DNA of 64,000 nucleotides from Acholeplasma granularum ATCC 19168 (lineage in GTDB: Bacteria > Bacillota_I > Bacilli_A > Acholeplasmatales > Acholeplasmataceae). Location: NCBI RefSeq assembly GCF_000526235.1, contig NZ_JAFR01000010.1, positions 1-64,000 of the forward strand, read 5' to 3'. Numbering within the stretch: the first letter of the stretch is position 1; every line of letters starts with the position of its first letter. Position numbers and translations under genes: made by a program. Under the pieces are notes generated by a model that had not been told where the DNA came from, made no database searches, and saw only the letters and a program-made list of their open reading frames with translations. Positions 46,083 to 55,469 of the stretch are shown piece after piece.

Positions 46083-46102
46083 TACCAAGCAATTACTTGG
46101 TA
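46083..46102. promoter_or_regulatory. Dyad upstream of the Y-family polymerase gene
   Basis: TACCAAG-CAATTA-CTTGGTA, perfect 7-base arms, about 40 bases upstream of the -35. It does not match the Bacillus LexA box. Regulatory role inferred. Confidence 0.35.
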
Positions 46103-46142
46103 AGTGGTAAAAAATGGTAACAAAATGCACTGTGTTTTCAAC

Positions 46143-46171
46143 TTGCTTTCATCAATTTGGTTATATATAAT
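46143..46171 (+). promoter_or_regulatory. Promoter of the Y-family polymerase gene
   Basis: TTGCTT (46143-46148), 17 bases, TATAAT (46166-46171), followed by AAAGGAG and the ATG at 46196. Confidence 0.7.
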
Positions 46172-46195
46172 AGAGAAACCAAAGGAGTAAAACAT

Positions 46196-47470
46196 ATGGA
46201 TGAATTAAAAAAATATCAACTTCATAGAAATATTTTATGTATTGATCTTAAGAGTTTTTATGCATCTGTAGAATGCGTATTAAGAGGGTTGGATCCTTTT
46301 AATACACCTTTAGTTGTGGCTGATAAGTCTCGAGGTAATGGTTCAATTATCTTAGCTGTATCACCATATTTAAAAAATAAAGGTATTCCTTCTAGGTTAA
46401 GAATACATGAGCTACCAAAGAATAGCGAAATTATTTTTGCAAAACCTCAGATGCAAACCTATTTAGAGTATTCTGCTCAAGTAATTGGTGTGTACCTTGA
46501 CTTTGTAAGTGAAGATGACCTATATGTATATTCTATAGATGAGGCGTTTTTAGATGTTACTAATTACTTAAAATACTATAATAAAACTGATCAAGAACTT
46601 GCTGAAGAAATACTTACTAAAATACTTAAAAAACTAGGCCTTACAGCCACTTGTGGTATTGGCCCCAATATGCTTGTTGCCAAACTAGCGATGGATATTA
46701 AGGCTAAAAAAAATCCAGACAATATTGCTAAATGGAACTATGAGGATATAGAAAATGAACTTTGGCCAGTAACCCCAATTGATAAAATGTGGGGGATTGG
46801 ACACCGAATGATGCATCATTTAAATAAAAAAGGATTGTTTACAATTGGTGATATTGCAAAATATCCTAAAGAGAAACTAAAAAAAGAATTTGGGATTTTA
46901 GGCGAAGAGTTATGGTATCACACCCATGGCATTGATATGAGTCTTATTCAAGAAAAAGATAAATTACGAAAAAATCCAAAATCTTTTGGTATATCACAAG
47001 TATTGTTTAGAAACTATCATGCTGAAGAAATTTTAACAATTATCTTAGAAATGGTTGATGATGTAACTAGGCGCTTAAGGTTATCTAAGAAAAGATGTAA
47101 AACAATTAGTTTAACTATTGGATATACTAAAACAGTAGGTGGAGGATTTTCAAGACAAGTTACACTTGAACAAGCAACAAGTTCGGAAAAAAGAATATAT
47201 CAAACATGCATTGAACTTTTTGATATGTACTATGAACCATATTCTATAAGGACTGTAGGTATACACTTATCTAAACTAGAAGATCATAAAAATTATCAAT
47301 ACAACTTATTTGAAGACTATGATGAAATTCAAAGAGAATATAAACTACATTCAACAATTGATAAAATCAAAGATAAATTTGGTAAAAACTCAGTAATAAG
47401 ACTCGCATCAGAACAAAAACATGCCACAGCAAAACAAAGAAACAAACAAATAGGTGGTCATCATGTATAA
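46196..47470 (+). CDS. Y-family DNA polymerase, UvrX/YqjW type
   Basis: 424 residues from 46196, after AAAGGAG. CIDLKSFYASVECV and YSIDEAFLDVT carry the catalytic acidic residues of Y-family polymerases; TCGIGPNMLVAKLAMD is the helix-hairpin region. The subgroup is the Gram-positive UmuC-like form paired with a YolD protein, as here. It carries out error-prone synthesis past DNA lesions. Confidence 0.92.
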   Translation: MDELKKYQLHRNILCIDLKSFYASVECVLRGLDPFNTPLVVADKSRGNGSIILAVSPYLKNKGIPSRLRIHELPKNSEIIFAKPQMQTYLEYSAQVIGVYLDFVSEDDLYVYSIDEAFLDVTNYLKYYNKTDQELAEEILTKILKKLGLTATCGIGPNMLVAKLAMDIKAKKNPDNIAKWNYEDIENELWPVTPIDKMWGIGHRMMHHLNKKGLFTIGDIAKYPKEKLKKEFGILGEELWYHTHGIDMSLIQEKDKLRKNPKSFGISQVLFRNYHAEEILTIILEMVDDVTRRLRLSKKRCKTISLTIGYTKTVGGGFSRQVTLEQATSSEKRIYQTCIELFDMYYEPYSIRTVGIHLSKLEDHKNYQYNLFEDYDEIQREYKLHSTIDKIKDKFGKNSVIRLASEQKHATAKQRNKQIGGHHV

Positions 47471-47786
47471 TGATAGAGGTATTATTAAATGGGCACCATT
47501 TGATGCTTTAAATGGCTTTCATGAAGCAATTTCAAACTATAAATATCAAAAAAACAAGATTGAAAAGCCCATCTTATTAGAAGATAAATTAGAACAAATG
47601 GATATGATTTTAAAAGATGCAGTTTTAGAATATAAAGAAATAGAAATAAAATATTATGAAGATGGATATATTAAAAATATATTTGGCTTCATTAGAAAAC
47701 TTGATATTATTTATAAAAATATTATCTTAGATAATGGTATAAAAATTTTACTAGAAAATATAACAAATATAGAACTAATGGATTAA
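47463..47786 (+). CDS. YolD-like protein
   Basis: 107 residues from the ATG at 47463, with AGGTGG upstream, overlapping the polymerase gene by 8 bases. DRGIIKWAPFDALNGFHEAI is the YolD signature. YolD proteins accompany UvrX/YqjW polymerases and are predicted to be UmuD-like accessory factors. The stop codon lies in the following terminator stem. Confidence 0.87.
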   Translation: MYNDRGIIKWAPFDALNGFHEAISNYKYQKNKIEKPILLEDKLEQMDMILKDAVLEYKEIEIKYYEDGYIKNIFGFIRKLDIIYKNIILDNGIKILLENITNIELMD

Positions 47787-47820
47787 GAGCATTCTTTAAA
47801 AAAACTCTTAATCCATTTTT
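47780..47820 (+). terminator. Terminator after the polymerase-YolD operon
   Basis: GGATTAAGAG and CTCTTAATCC, 10 bp, then T residues. Confidence 0.85.
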
Positions 47821-47886
47821 AATTGTGTGATAATTTTGTATACTTTAACACATAAAACGCTTACATATAAATATTTTTTTCAAATG

Positions 47887-47930
47887 TTTACAAATGCTTA
47901 AAAATACGTATAATAGTTAGGTACCTAACT
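47887..47930 (+). promoter_or_regulatory. marR promoter with a 16-bp perfect palindromic operator
   Basis: TTTACA (47887-47892), 16 bases, TATAAT (47909-47914), and AGTTAGGTACCTAACT (47915-47930) directly after the -10, over the start of transcription. The position is typical of MarR autorepression. Confidence 0.8.
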
Positions 47931-47950
47931 AATTAAAGGAAGTGAAATTT

Positions 47951-48397
47951 ATGCAAAATATGATTATTAAAGACTTATTCATATTAAATAATAAATTAAA
48001 AAGATTACTTGATAAAACATATCAAGTAAATGACATACGTACAGGGCAAGCAAGAGTCCTAATTTATTTATATAAAGAAAAAGAAAAACAGATATACCAA
48101 AAACAACTAGAAGAAGTATTTCAAATTCGTGGTGGTACAGTCACAGGTATGATCGATACCTTAGAAAGAGATGAGTTAATCAAGCGTACCGAATCTAATG
48201 AAGATAAAAGAAAAAAAGAAGTCATTTTAACTCAAAAAGGTATTGAAATTGCAAAAAAATCAATAAAAACAAACCAGATTATGGAATCTAAACTTTCTTC
48301 AATACTTAATTTAGAAGAAATTGAGACAATTAAAAATGTATTTCATAAAATCAACTTATGGATAGATATGGAGGAAAATAATGAAAAGACTATTTAA
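47951..48397 (+). CDS. MarR-family transcriptional regulator
   Basis: 148 residues from the ATG at 47951, after AAAGGAAG. The winged helix is GGTVTGMIDTLERDELIKRT with wing SNEDKRKKEVILTQKG. It overlaps the following ABC exporter gene by 17 bases. With the operator at its promoter it probably represses itself and the exporter until a ligand binds. Confidence 0.9.
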   Translation: MQNMIIKDLFILNNKLKRLLDKTYQVNDIRTGQARVLIYLYKEKEKQIYQKQLEEVFQIRGGTVTGMIDTLERDELIKRTESNEDKRKKEVILTQKGIEIAKKSIKTNQIMESKLSSILNLEEIETIKNVFHKINLWIDMEENNEKTI

Positions 48398-50135
48398 ATA
48401 TTTTAATACTGTTAAAAAAGAATTAATATTAATTCCTATATTAATTATCATTGAGGTATTATTTGAAATATTAATCCCGGTATTCATGAGTAAACTAATT
48501 GATGAGGGTATCAATGCAACAAATGAATTTGGAGTAGTTATACCAAATAAAGAACTTATATTTACTTATGGAGGGTTAATGATTATTTCTGCAATTATTG
48601 CACTATTTTTCGGTATTTTAGTGACGAAAACAGCAGCAAAAGCATCAACCGAGATTGGACATAACCTACGACAAGCACAGTTTGAAAAAATCCAAACATA
48701 TTCATTTGAAAATATAGATAATTTTAAAACATCTAGTTTAATTACGCGCATGACAATGGATGTAAATATGATTCAACAAACATTAAATATGACGCTAAGA
48801 GTAGCTTTAAGATCACCAGCACTCATCGTGTTTTCAGTTTTAAGTATTGCCTTATTTGCTTCTAATTTAGCAGCAATATTTGTTTTAGTAATACCAATAT
48901 TAATTATAGGATTTTATTTTATTTTGACCAGAGCACATAAATATTTCGTACAAATGTTTGATAGATTAGATAATCTAAACTTAACAATCCAAGAAGATTT
49001 AATAGCTATACGAACAGTAAAATCATTTGTTAGAGAAGATTATGAGTCGAAAAGATTTGAAAAAGCCACATTAAATGTTAAAGATGTATCAATAAGAGCT
49101 GAAAAAATTATTATATTTAATAGACCATTAATGCAATTTTCAATTGGATTAAGTTTTATACTTATAGGCTTTTTTGGATCACGTATGATAAGTGTAGGCG
49201 GATTAACTGAAGGTCAGTTTGCTAATACAATTACATATGTTAATCAAGTTTTATTCAGTCTAATGATGATTAGCCAAATATTTTTAATGTTTGCAATGTC
49301 ACGTGCATCAATTGACCGTATTAATGAAGTACTGAATGAAAAACCATATTTAAATAATCCTGAAAATCCAATATATGAAATTGAAGACGGATCATTTAAA
49401 TTTGAAAATGTTTCATTTAAATATGGTAAGGATAATAAAAAACATGTACTTCAAGATGTAAATTTAGAAGTTAAGTCTGGATCTTTTATTGGAATATTTG
49501 GTTCAACAGGAACAGGTAAATCAACGCTTGTTCAGCTACTTGCAAGATTATATGATGTGACAGAAGGTTCAATTTATGTATCCAATAAAAATATTAAGTC
49601 ATATGATTTAGACACACTTAGACAAGAAGTTATTTTAGTCCTACAAAAGAATGTATTATTTAGTGGTACTGTAAAAGAAAATATTAAATGGGGAAAAAAG
49701 GATGCTACAGATGATGAGGTCATTTCAGCACTTAAAAAAGCTCAAGCTTATGATTTTGTCAGTCATATGGATAAAGGATTAGATAGTTATATTGAACAAG
49801 GTGGTATCAACTTAAGTGGTGGACAGCGCCAAAGATTAACAATTGCTCGTGCACTTATTGCTAATCCTAAAATATTGATTTTAGATGATTCAACATCAGC
49901 TGTAGATACTAAAACAGATGCACTAATAAATGATGCTTTAGATAAAGAAACACCAGATATGACTAAAGTAGTTATTAGTCAAAGATTATCATCCATTGAA
50001 CATGCAGATATGATTATTTTAATGGATGATAAAGGTATAAATTCAATAGGTACACATAATGAATTACTTGAAAAAAATGAGATGTATCGTTCGATTTATA
50101 AGGCTCAAATGGAATCAAAGGCGGTGGATCAATAA
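48381..50135 (+). CDS. MarR-linked heterodimeric ABC exporter subunit A (degenerate site)
   Basis: 584 residues. Six-helix transmembrane domain, then Walker A GSTGTGKST, signature LSGGQRQRLT and Walker B LILDDSTSAVD, with Asp in place of catalytic Glu. This is the same division of labour as in the exporter at 24908. It shares one base with the partner gene. Probably multidrug efflux. Confidence 0.9.
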   Translation: MKRLFKYFNTVKKELILIPILIIIEVLFEILIPVFMSKLIDEGINATNEFGVVIPNKELIFTYGGLMIISAIIALFFGILVTKTAAKASTEIGHNLRQAQFEKIQTYSFENIDNFKTSSLITRMTMDVNMIQQTLNMTLRVALRSPALIVFSVLSIALFASNLAAIFVLVIPILIIGFYFILTRAHKYFVQMFDRLDNLNLTIQEDLIAIRTVKSFVREDYESKRFEKATLNVKDVSIRAEKIIIFNRPLMQFSIGLSFILIGFFGSRMISVGGLTEGQFANTITYVNQVLFSLMMISQIFLMFAMSRASIDRINEVLNEKPYLNNPENPIYEIEDGSFKFENVSFKYGKDNKKHVLQDVNLEVKSGSFIGIFGSTGTGKSTLVQLLARLYDVTEGSIYVSNKNIKSYDLDTLRQEVILVLQKNVLFSGTVKENIKWGKKDATDDEVISALKKAQAYDFVSHMDKGLDSYIEQGGINLSGGQRQRLTIARALIANPKILILDDSTSAVDTKTDALINDALDKETPDMTKVVISQRLSSIEHADMIILMDDKGINSIGTHNELLEKNEMYRSIYKAQMESKAVDQ

Positions 50136-51985
50136 TGAATATAAAACCTAAAATGAAAAGATCGGAAACATTAAAAAGATTACTAAAAATGGTTTTTATA
50201 CCAAATAAATTTAAAATAGTACTAGTAGTTATATTTATGATGATTGCTACATTTGCCAATGTAATGGGATTATCAAGTCTACAAAATGTATTAGATGAAT
50301 CATTATCTTTATTTGAAAGTGGTAGTCCAGACTTTAGTGGTGTTACAAAACTTTTATTATTAATGGCTTTTTATTATGTAACGAATATTACATTTACTTT
50401 TATTCAATTAAGAATGATGGTCAATATTAGTCAGGATAGTCTAGTAAATTTAAGAACAACCTTATTTAATCATATGATAGATTTACCATTAAGTTACTTT
50501 GATACAAATAAGCATGGTGACATTATGAGTCGCTATACAAATGATATTGATGCAACAAGACAAATGATTGCACAAAGTCTACCTCAAATGTTAGCGGCAG
50601 GATTATTATTAATTGGATATTTTATTGCAATGGTTTATACATCTTGGATACTTTCAATATTTACACTAATATTTACAATGATACTTCTATATACTACTAA
50701 AAAAATAATCAAAAAAAGTAGAAGATATTTTATTGAACAGCAACAAAATGTAGGTAGATTAAATGGTTATATTGAAGAGATGATTGAAGGACAAAAAGTT
50801 ATTAAAGTATTTAGACATGAAAAAGAAGTTGTAGAAGGATTTAGTAAAATTAATAATGACGTTAAAAACTCTGCAAGAATTTCTATGTCTCGAAGTGGTA
50901 TGTTAATTCCAATTTCAATTAATCTTGGTTTCTTAGGATTTGCAATCATAGCAATTCTAGGTGGAATTCTTGTATTAAACAATCAATTAGGTGTGTCAAG
51001 TTTAGTTTTATATCTTATTTTCACAAGACAATTTATGGGTCCTTTAAATCAAATTGGTCAACAATTTAACTTTGTACAAATGGCATTAGCTGGTGCATCA
51101 CGCGTATTTGAAGTCCTTGATATGGAAAAAGAAGTAGATTTAGGTACTACAACACTAGTTTATGTCAAAGAAGATGATAATAAAAAATTGATTGAAACAA
51201 ATGAAAAAACGAACAAACAAGCTTGGAAAACAAAGGATGGACTCATACTTTTAAAAGGTGATGTCAGGTTAGAAAATGTAGATTTTGGATACACAAAAAA
51301 CAAAAAAGTTTTAAAAAATATTTCAGTATTTGCAAAACCAGGACAAAAAATTGCTTTTGTAGGATCAACAGGAGCCGGTAAAACAACAATTACAAATCTT
51401 ATTAACCGTTTTTATGAAATTGATGAGGGTGTCATAACATTTGATGGTGTTGATATTAAAACAATCAAAAAATCAGCTTTACGAAGTGCACTAGCTATTG
51501 TATTACAAGATACGCATTTATTTCAGACTACAGTTAAAGAAAATATTCGATATGGAAAACTTGATGCTACAGATGAAGAGGTTATTGCTGCAGCTAAACT
51601 TGCAAATGCACACGAATTTATTATGAAACTACCTAATGGTTATGATACATTAATTACTGATGATGGTAGTAACTTAAGTCAAGGACAAAGACAATTACTC
51701 TCAATTGCTCGTGCAGCAATTTCAAATCCACCTGTATTAATACTTGATGAGGCAACCTCTTCAATTGATACATATACAGAAAAATTAATCCAAGATGGAA
51801 TGGATAAACTAATGGATGGTCGAACAGTATTTGTAATTGCTCATAGATTATCAACAATTAGAAATTCAAAAGCAATTATACTGTTAGAAAATGGTTATGT
51901 GAAAGAACGTGGAAATCACGAAGATTTAATTGATCTTAAAGGGGTATATTTTGAACTCTTCACAGGAGCTTTTGAACTCGAATAA
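50135..51985 (+). CDS. MarR-linked heterodimeric ABC exporter subunit B (catalytic site)
   Basis: 616 residues. Walker A GSTGAGKTT, signature LSQGQRQLL and Walker B LILDEATSSID with intact Glu. The stretch before the nucleotide-binding domain has an insert of about 30 polar residues (YVKEDDNKKLIETNEKTNKQ) not seen in the 26656 copy. Confidence 0.92.
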   Translation: MNIKPKMKRSETLKRLLKMVFIPNKFKIVLVVIFMMIATFANVMGLSSLQNVLDESLSLFESGSPDFSGVTKLLLLMAFYYVTNITFTFIQLRMMVNISQDSLVNLRTTLFNHMIDLPLSYFDTNKHGDIMSRYTNDIDATRQMIAQSLPQMLAAGLLLIGYFIAMVYTSWILSIFTLIFTMILLYTTKKIIKKSRRYFIEQQQNVGRLNGYIEEMIEGQKVIKVFRHEKEVVEGFSKINNDVKNSARISMSRSGMLIPISINLGFLGFAIIAILGGILVLNNQLGVSSLVLYLIFTRQFMGPLNQIGQQFNFVQMALAGASRVFEVLDMEKEVDLGTTTLVYVKEDDNKKLIETNEKTNKQAWKTKDGLILLKGDVRLENVDFGYTKNKKVLKNISVFAKPGQKIAFVGSTGAGKTTITNLINRFYEIDEGVITFDGVDIKTIKKSALRSALAIVLQDTHLFQTTVKENIRYGKLDATDEEVIAAAKLANAHEFIMKLPNGYDTLITDDGSNLSQGQRQLLSIARAAISNPPVLILDEATSSIDTYTEKLIQDGMDKLMDGRTVFVIAHRLSTIRNSKAIILLENGYVKERGNHEDLIDLKGVYFELFTGAFELE

Positions 51986-51988
51986 TTA

Positions 51989-52025
51989 AAATGGTTCTAA
52001 TTTTTATTAGAACCATTTTTTTTGT
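51989..52025 (+). terminator. Terminator after the exporter operon
   Basis: AAATGGTTCTAAT and ATTAGAACCATTT, 13 bp, then T residues. It overlaps the 3' end of the convergent TVP38-like gene. Confidence 0.85.
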
Positions 52026-52701
52026 TTATTTTATCAATGAAACTATCCCAATGTCTTAAAATATATTGACCAATAAAAATGATTAATAGATAAATAGCTA
52101 TCCAAATAATAATTCCCCAAACTGTATTTAAAGGAATTAATATTGTACCATAGGCAGTTAAATAAATTGGGATAGTGCGAGTAATTAAAAGAGTAATGAT
52201 AAAAAAGCTTGTACGCATTGGTGTGATACCAGAAATCATGCATAATACATCATCAGGAAAGCCTGGTAGTAGCATCATTAAGAAAAATACAACATTTTCA
52301 CGACCATTTAATTGTTCTAGTTGTTTTTCTAATCTTTCTTTTCCAATTAAAAAATAAAATAGTTTTTTACCAAAAATGCGTCCTACATAAAAACTTAATA
52401 AACTACCAATTAAAACACCAATGATTGCAAGATTTGATGCTTCAAATGGACCGAAAATGTAACTTCCTGCCATGATGGTAGGTATATTTGTAATGGGTAT
52501 GATTGTTGTTTGTAGAAAATTAATTGCAATATAAATGAACTTACTTAAATTTTCATTAAGTAATATATATGCCTTAATGAGTTCAACATCATTAATATAT
52601 GTATAAAGATCATATTTTAAAAATAAATATAGTAAAAGACCAATAATAAGGAATAAGATAAGTGTTGTAATTAATATTCTTTTTTTATAGTTTTTTGGCA
52701 T
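51997..52701 (-). CDS. TVP38/TMEM64-family membrane protein
   Basis: 234 residues from the ATG at 52701, with GGAG upstream. About five or six membrane helices; GSLLSFYVGRIFGKK and MMLLPGFPDDVLCMISGI match the VTT/DedA-like domain. Related proteins scramble or transport phospholipid carriers; exact role unknown. Confidence 0.88.
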   Translation of the reverse strand: MPKNYKKRILITTLILFLIIGLLLYLFLKYDLYTYINDVELIKAYILLNENLSKFIYIAINFLQTTIIPITNIPTIMAGSYIFGPFEASNLAIIGVLIGSLLSFYVGRIFGKKLFYFLIGKERLEKQLEQLNGRENVVFFLMMLLPGFPDDVLCMISGITPMRTSFFIITLLITRTIPIYLTAYGTILIPLNTVWGIIIWIAIYLLIIFIGQYILRHWDSFIDKINKKNGSNKN

Positions 52702-52772
52702 TTTTAACTCCAAATATATACTAAGTATCTATGCGTATTATATTACAAAACTATAATATTATGTAAATAAAT

Positions 52773-52799
52773 AAAAAACCTCTTAAAAATTAAGAGGTT
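52773..52799 (-). terminator. Terminator after fabV
   Basis: AACCTCTTAA and TTAAGAGGTT, 10 bp with a three-base loop; the T run is on the minus strand. The fabV stop is in the stem. Confidence 0.85.
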
Positions 52800-54010
52800 A
52801 CAAGGTTAATATAATTGTTTGTTTTATAGTTTTCAATAAGTTTTTCTAAATCAACATCTAATTCTTCATTAATTCCATCAACTGAAAAACCGTTAATATT
52901 GTAAAATTCCTTTATAAATAGTTTTGTACCTTCTAGTTTTAAGAATTCAGGTGTGATATCTTTATGCATAAGTTCATGGATATCATTTTGTATTGGTTCT
53001 TTCATTTCCATATGATCAAGACGAATACGACCTAAATCATCTAATATTCTTTGATTACCGTAAACCATATCTTTAAACAAGCGATGTTTATGTTCTAAAG
53101 TTGTTTCATGAGTTTTATTTTTAAGCATTTCATCAAATAAATATGAAACGTAAATTGGCATTTGAGGAATAAAAACAGATGCTTTTGAAACAATTGCTTT
53201 ACTAGATGATATCAAAGATTCCCCTTGATACTTTTCTTTAAGCATTTTATTCATAATCTCTGACTTCAATTCTAAGTCTTCTTTAGCCTTACCTAAAGTA
53301 CCAGAACGGTAAATTGCATCAGTATTCTTACCACCAATATAAGTATAAGAAATTGTTTTAAAGTTTTGTGCTAATGCACCATTTTTTTCAAGGAAGGTTA
53401 CCCAATCATACCAATCACCACCTCCCATAACAAAAACAGTATCATTTGTTTCAGATTCTGTTGCAGGTTCAACAGTTAAAGGTTCAACTTGCATCGATTT
53501 TATATCGATTGTACGACCAACTGCAGGACTACCTAAAGGTTTAATGGAAGAACGAACCATATCACCTGTATCAATATTTTTTCTTACACCGGAAGCTAGT
53601 GAATAAATGAGTAAGTCTATCTGACCAAATTCCTTTTTAATTGTTTCTAGTATTGTCTGCTTGGTTTCTAGTAAGAATGCATCAGCATTAAAATCTATAT
53701 GTTTAGTATTTAAATTTTTAACCTCATCTTGGAAAAATAAATTATTCCAAAAACCTGCAGAACCTGTTTTTGATCCCTTTGGTTGACTTTCAAATGAAAC
53801 GTTAATAGTATGAGCATTTGCACCGAATGCTAAACTTATTCTTGAGGCAAGACCATATCCAGAAGAACCACCGATGATTAATACATTTTTTGGTCCCTTA
53901 AAAGGTTCTAAATTTTTAACATCTTTAATATAGTTTTTAATCATTTTTTGAACACCCAGTGGATGTGCGTTTGTAAAAAAATTGCTTCTAACTGAAGGTT
54001 TAATTATCAT
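52790..54010 (-). CDS. fabV: FabV-type trans-2-enoyl reductase
   Basis: 406 residues. The start at 54010 gives MIIKPSVRSN, the usual FabV opening, with AGGAG 11 bases before. GGSSGYGLASRISLAFGA is the nucleotide site and the catalytic Tyr-x8-Lys region is YIGGKNTDAIYRSGTLGKAK. It reduces enoyl-ACP or enoyl-CoA in fatty-acid synthesis, in keeping with de novo lipid synthesis known from Acholeplasma. FabV enzymes are usually resistant to triclosan. Confidence 0.93.
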   Translation of the reverse strand: MIIKPSVRSNFFTNAHPLGVQKMIKNYIKDVKNLEPFKGPKNVLIIGGSSGYGLASRISLAFGANAHTINVSFESQPKGSKTGSAGFWNNLFFQDEVKNLNTKHIDFNADAFLLETKQTILETIKKEFGQIDLLIYSLASGVRKNIDTGDMVRSSIKPLGSPAVGRTIDIKSMQVEPLTVEPATESETNDTVFVMGGGDWYDWVTFLEKNGALAQNFKTISYTYIGGKNTDAIYRSGTLGKAKEDLELKSEIMNKMLKEKYQGESLISSSKAIVSKASVFIPQMPIYVSYLFDEMLKNKTHETTLEHKHRLFKDMVYGNQRILDDLGRIRLDHMEMKEPIQNDIHELMHKDITPEFLKLEGTKLFIKEFYNINGFSVDGINEELDVDLEKLIENYKTNNYINLVTS

Positions 54011-54096
54011 TTTTAAAATCATCTCCTAAAATTATTTTGAATATCAAATCTATTTATATATTATACATGAAAATAGTTTTATTACCTCATATAAAC

Positions 54097-54131
54097 AAAA
54101 AAAGAGAACCAAAAAATTATTCTTGGTTCTC
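54097..54131 (-). terminator. Terminator after hsp20
   Basis: On the minus strand GAGAACCAA pairs with TTGGTTCTC, followed by seven T residues. Confidence 0.8.
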
Positions 54132-54143
54132 AAAAAATTCTTG

Positions 54144-54557
54144 TTACTTAATCTCTAAGTAACGTTTTTCAGGTTCTTTTTTATTTTCTTTTGGAATATC
54201 TAAATGAAGAATGCCATTTTTAAACTCACCCTTGATATCATCAAGTGTTAGATTACCTACATAGTAACTGCGTTGCATAGATCCATAATGTCTTTCTCTT
54301 TTGATGAATCTACCATCCTTAGCATTATCTTCAGTAGTTTTATCTGTGGTTGCCTCAATGATTAGATATCCATTATCAAGACTAACCTTCACATCATTTT
54401 TATCAAATCCAGGAAGTTCAACGGACAATTCGTAAGACTTGTCTGTCTCTTTAATATCGGTTTTCATCAAATTTGATGATAAACCTGGATTTAATAATTT
54501 AAAATCTTCAAAGAAGTCATCAAAGAACCCTCTATTTTGTCTAGATAGATTGAACAT
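54144..54557 (-). CDS. Small heat-shock protein Hsp20/IbpA
   Basis: 137 residues from the ATG at 54557, with AAGGAAGTG upstream; the open frame extends back to 54617 across the leader. The alpha-crystallin domain spans about 35-125: YELSVELPGFDKNDVKVSLD, RHYGSMQRSYYVG and GEFKNGILHLDIPK. It holds unfolding proteins in a refoldable state. A CIRCE element overlaps the promoter. Confidence 0.93.
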   Translation of the reverse strand: MFNLSRQNRGFFDDFFEDFKLLNPGLSSNLMKTDIKETDKSYELSVELPGFDKNDVKVSLDNGYLIIEATTDKTTEDNAKDGRFIKRERHYGSMQRSYYVGNLTLDDIKGEFKNGILHLDIPKENKKEPEKRYLEIK

Positions 54558-54607
54558 AAAACTCACTTCCTTATTTATTATTAGATCAGGACTCCTAATC
54601 CAATAAT

Positions 54608-54650
54608 AGTATATCAAATAAAATTAGCACTGTAAAGTGGTGAGTGCCAA
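54608..54650 (-). promoter_or_regulatory. hsp20 promoter with CIRCE element (HrcA operator)
   Basis: Plus-strand TTAGCACTG (54624-54632), nine bases, GAGTGCCAA (54642-54650) matches the CIRCE consensus TTAGCACTC-N9-GAGTGCTAA with two changes. On the minus strand, TTTACA (54631-54636) and TATACT (54608-54613) lie 17 bases apart, so HrcA binding would cover the -35. Confidence 0.88.
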
Positions 54651-54667
54651 TTGTGATAAAAATAACA

Positions 54668-55468
54668 TTATCTTCTAAAAAAGTAACCTAAAGATTTACC
54701 GCCTCCACCTTTGATTCTGCTAGAAGAACCAAGGAAGAAAATTGGTAATAAATATGTAAAAGAACCGCCAAATAAAATAGTAGAAATAATAATTAACCAA
54801 AACCAAAATGAATCTAACTTAAATGAATCATTATTTCTTGGTATCGGATCTATATAATCAAATTGAATAGCTCTATATTCATCCATAAAAGATTCAAAGT
54901 CATAAGAATCATAATCGTAAATATTTAAATATATATAAGAAAGTAATCCATAATAAAGTGACATAATCTTCATATCATAATCACTATTTGAGATTGTAGC
55001 ATCATCAAAGTAAGTAGTAACTAAATTTGATGCCTCAAAAGCTGATAAATATCCCATCATTTGCTGACCAATTTCAAATATTAAATCCTTATAAATATAA
55101 TTATCATCAACTTTTTCAAAAATAAATATAATTAGAATGCCCATATTATTTTTACCAATTTCCCAATCGTTAAATATTTGAGTGGAATTTAAATTAAAAC
55201 TATCCTCAATATGCGTCATAATTACAACTTGAGCACCACGAATGTTAGATGGAATATCGGTATTATTAGAATCACTATACAGTTCATAACTATAGTTAAA
55301 AATTGACCAACTTGTTGCATTTAGTAAAATGTTTTCTTCATCATAAACATAAAAAAGCTCAGATGGTTCCAAGGTGTTTGATTTTTCTATACAAGAACTT
55401 AATATAACTAAACTTATAGTTAATAATAAAAGCAAACTATAACGTATAAGTATGTATATGTTTTTCAT
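54668..55468 (-). CDS. TPM-domain lipoprotein
   Basis: 266 residues. Signal peptide with lipobox LSSC (Cys 26), a TPM-type extracytoplasmic domain (about 38-190; MGILIIFIFEKVDDNYIYKD, IGQQMMGYLSAFEA), one membrane helix near 218-240 and a Gly-rich tail GGGGKSLGYFFRR like the RGGGGS-type tails of this family. It is paired with lemA, a common association. Function unclear. Confidence 0.75.
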   Translation of the reverse strand: MKNIYILIRYSLLLLLTISLVILSSCIEKSNTLEPSELFYVYDEENILLNATSWSIFNYSYELYSDSNNTDIPSNIRGAQVVIMTHIEDSFNLNSTQIFNDWEIGKNNMGILIIFIFEKVDDNYIYKDLIFEIGQQMMGYLSAFEASNLVTTYFDDATISNSDYDMKIMSLYYGLLSYIYLNIYDYDSYDFESFMDEYRAIQFDYIDPIPRNNDSFKLDSFWFWLIIISTILFGGSFTYLLPIFFLGSSSRIKGGGGKSLGYFFRR

Positions 55469-55469
55469 A

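Noticed and set aside
52043-52243. Minus-strand frame of 66 codons within the TVP38-like gene
   Set aside because: A different frame of a convincing membrane protein gene; no ribosome site.
54557-54617. RNA thermometer in the hsp20 leader
   Set aside because: The leader can form only a weak five-base stem (ATTAG/CTAAT) that does not sequester the ribosome site; the CIRCE element is enough to explain heat control.
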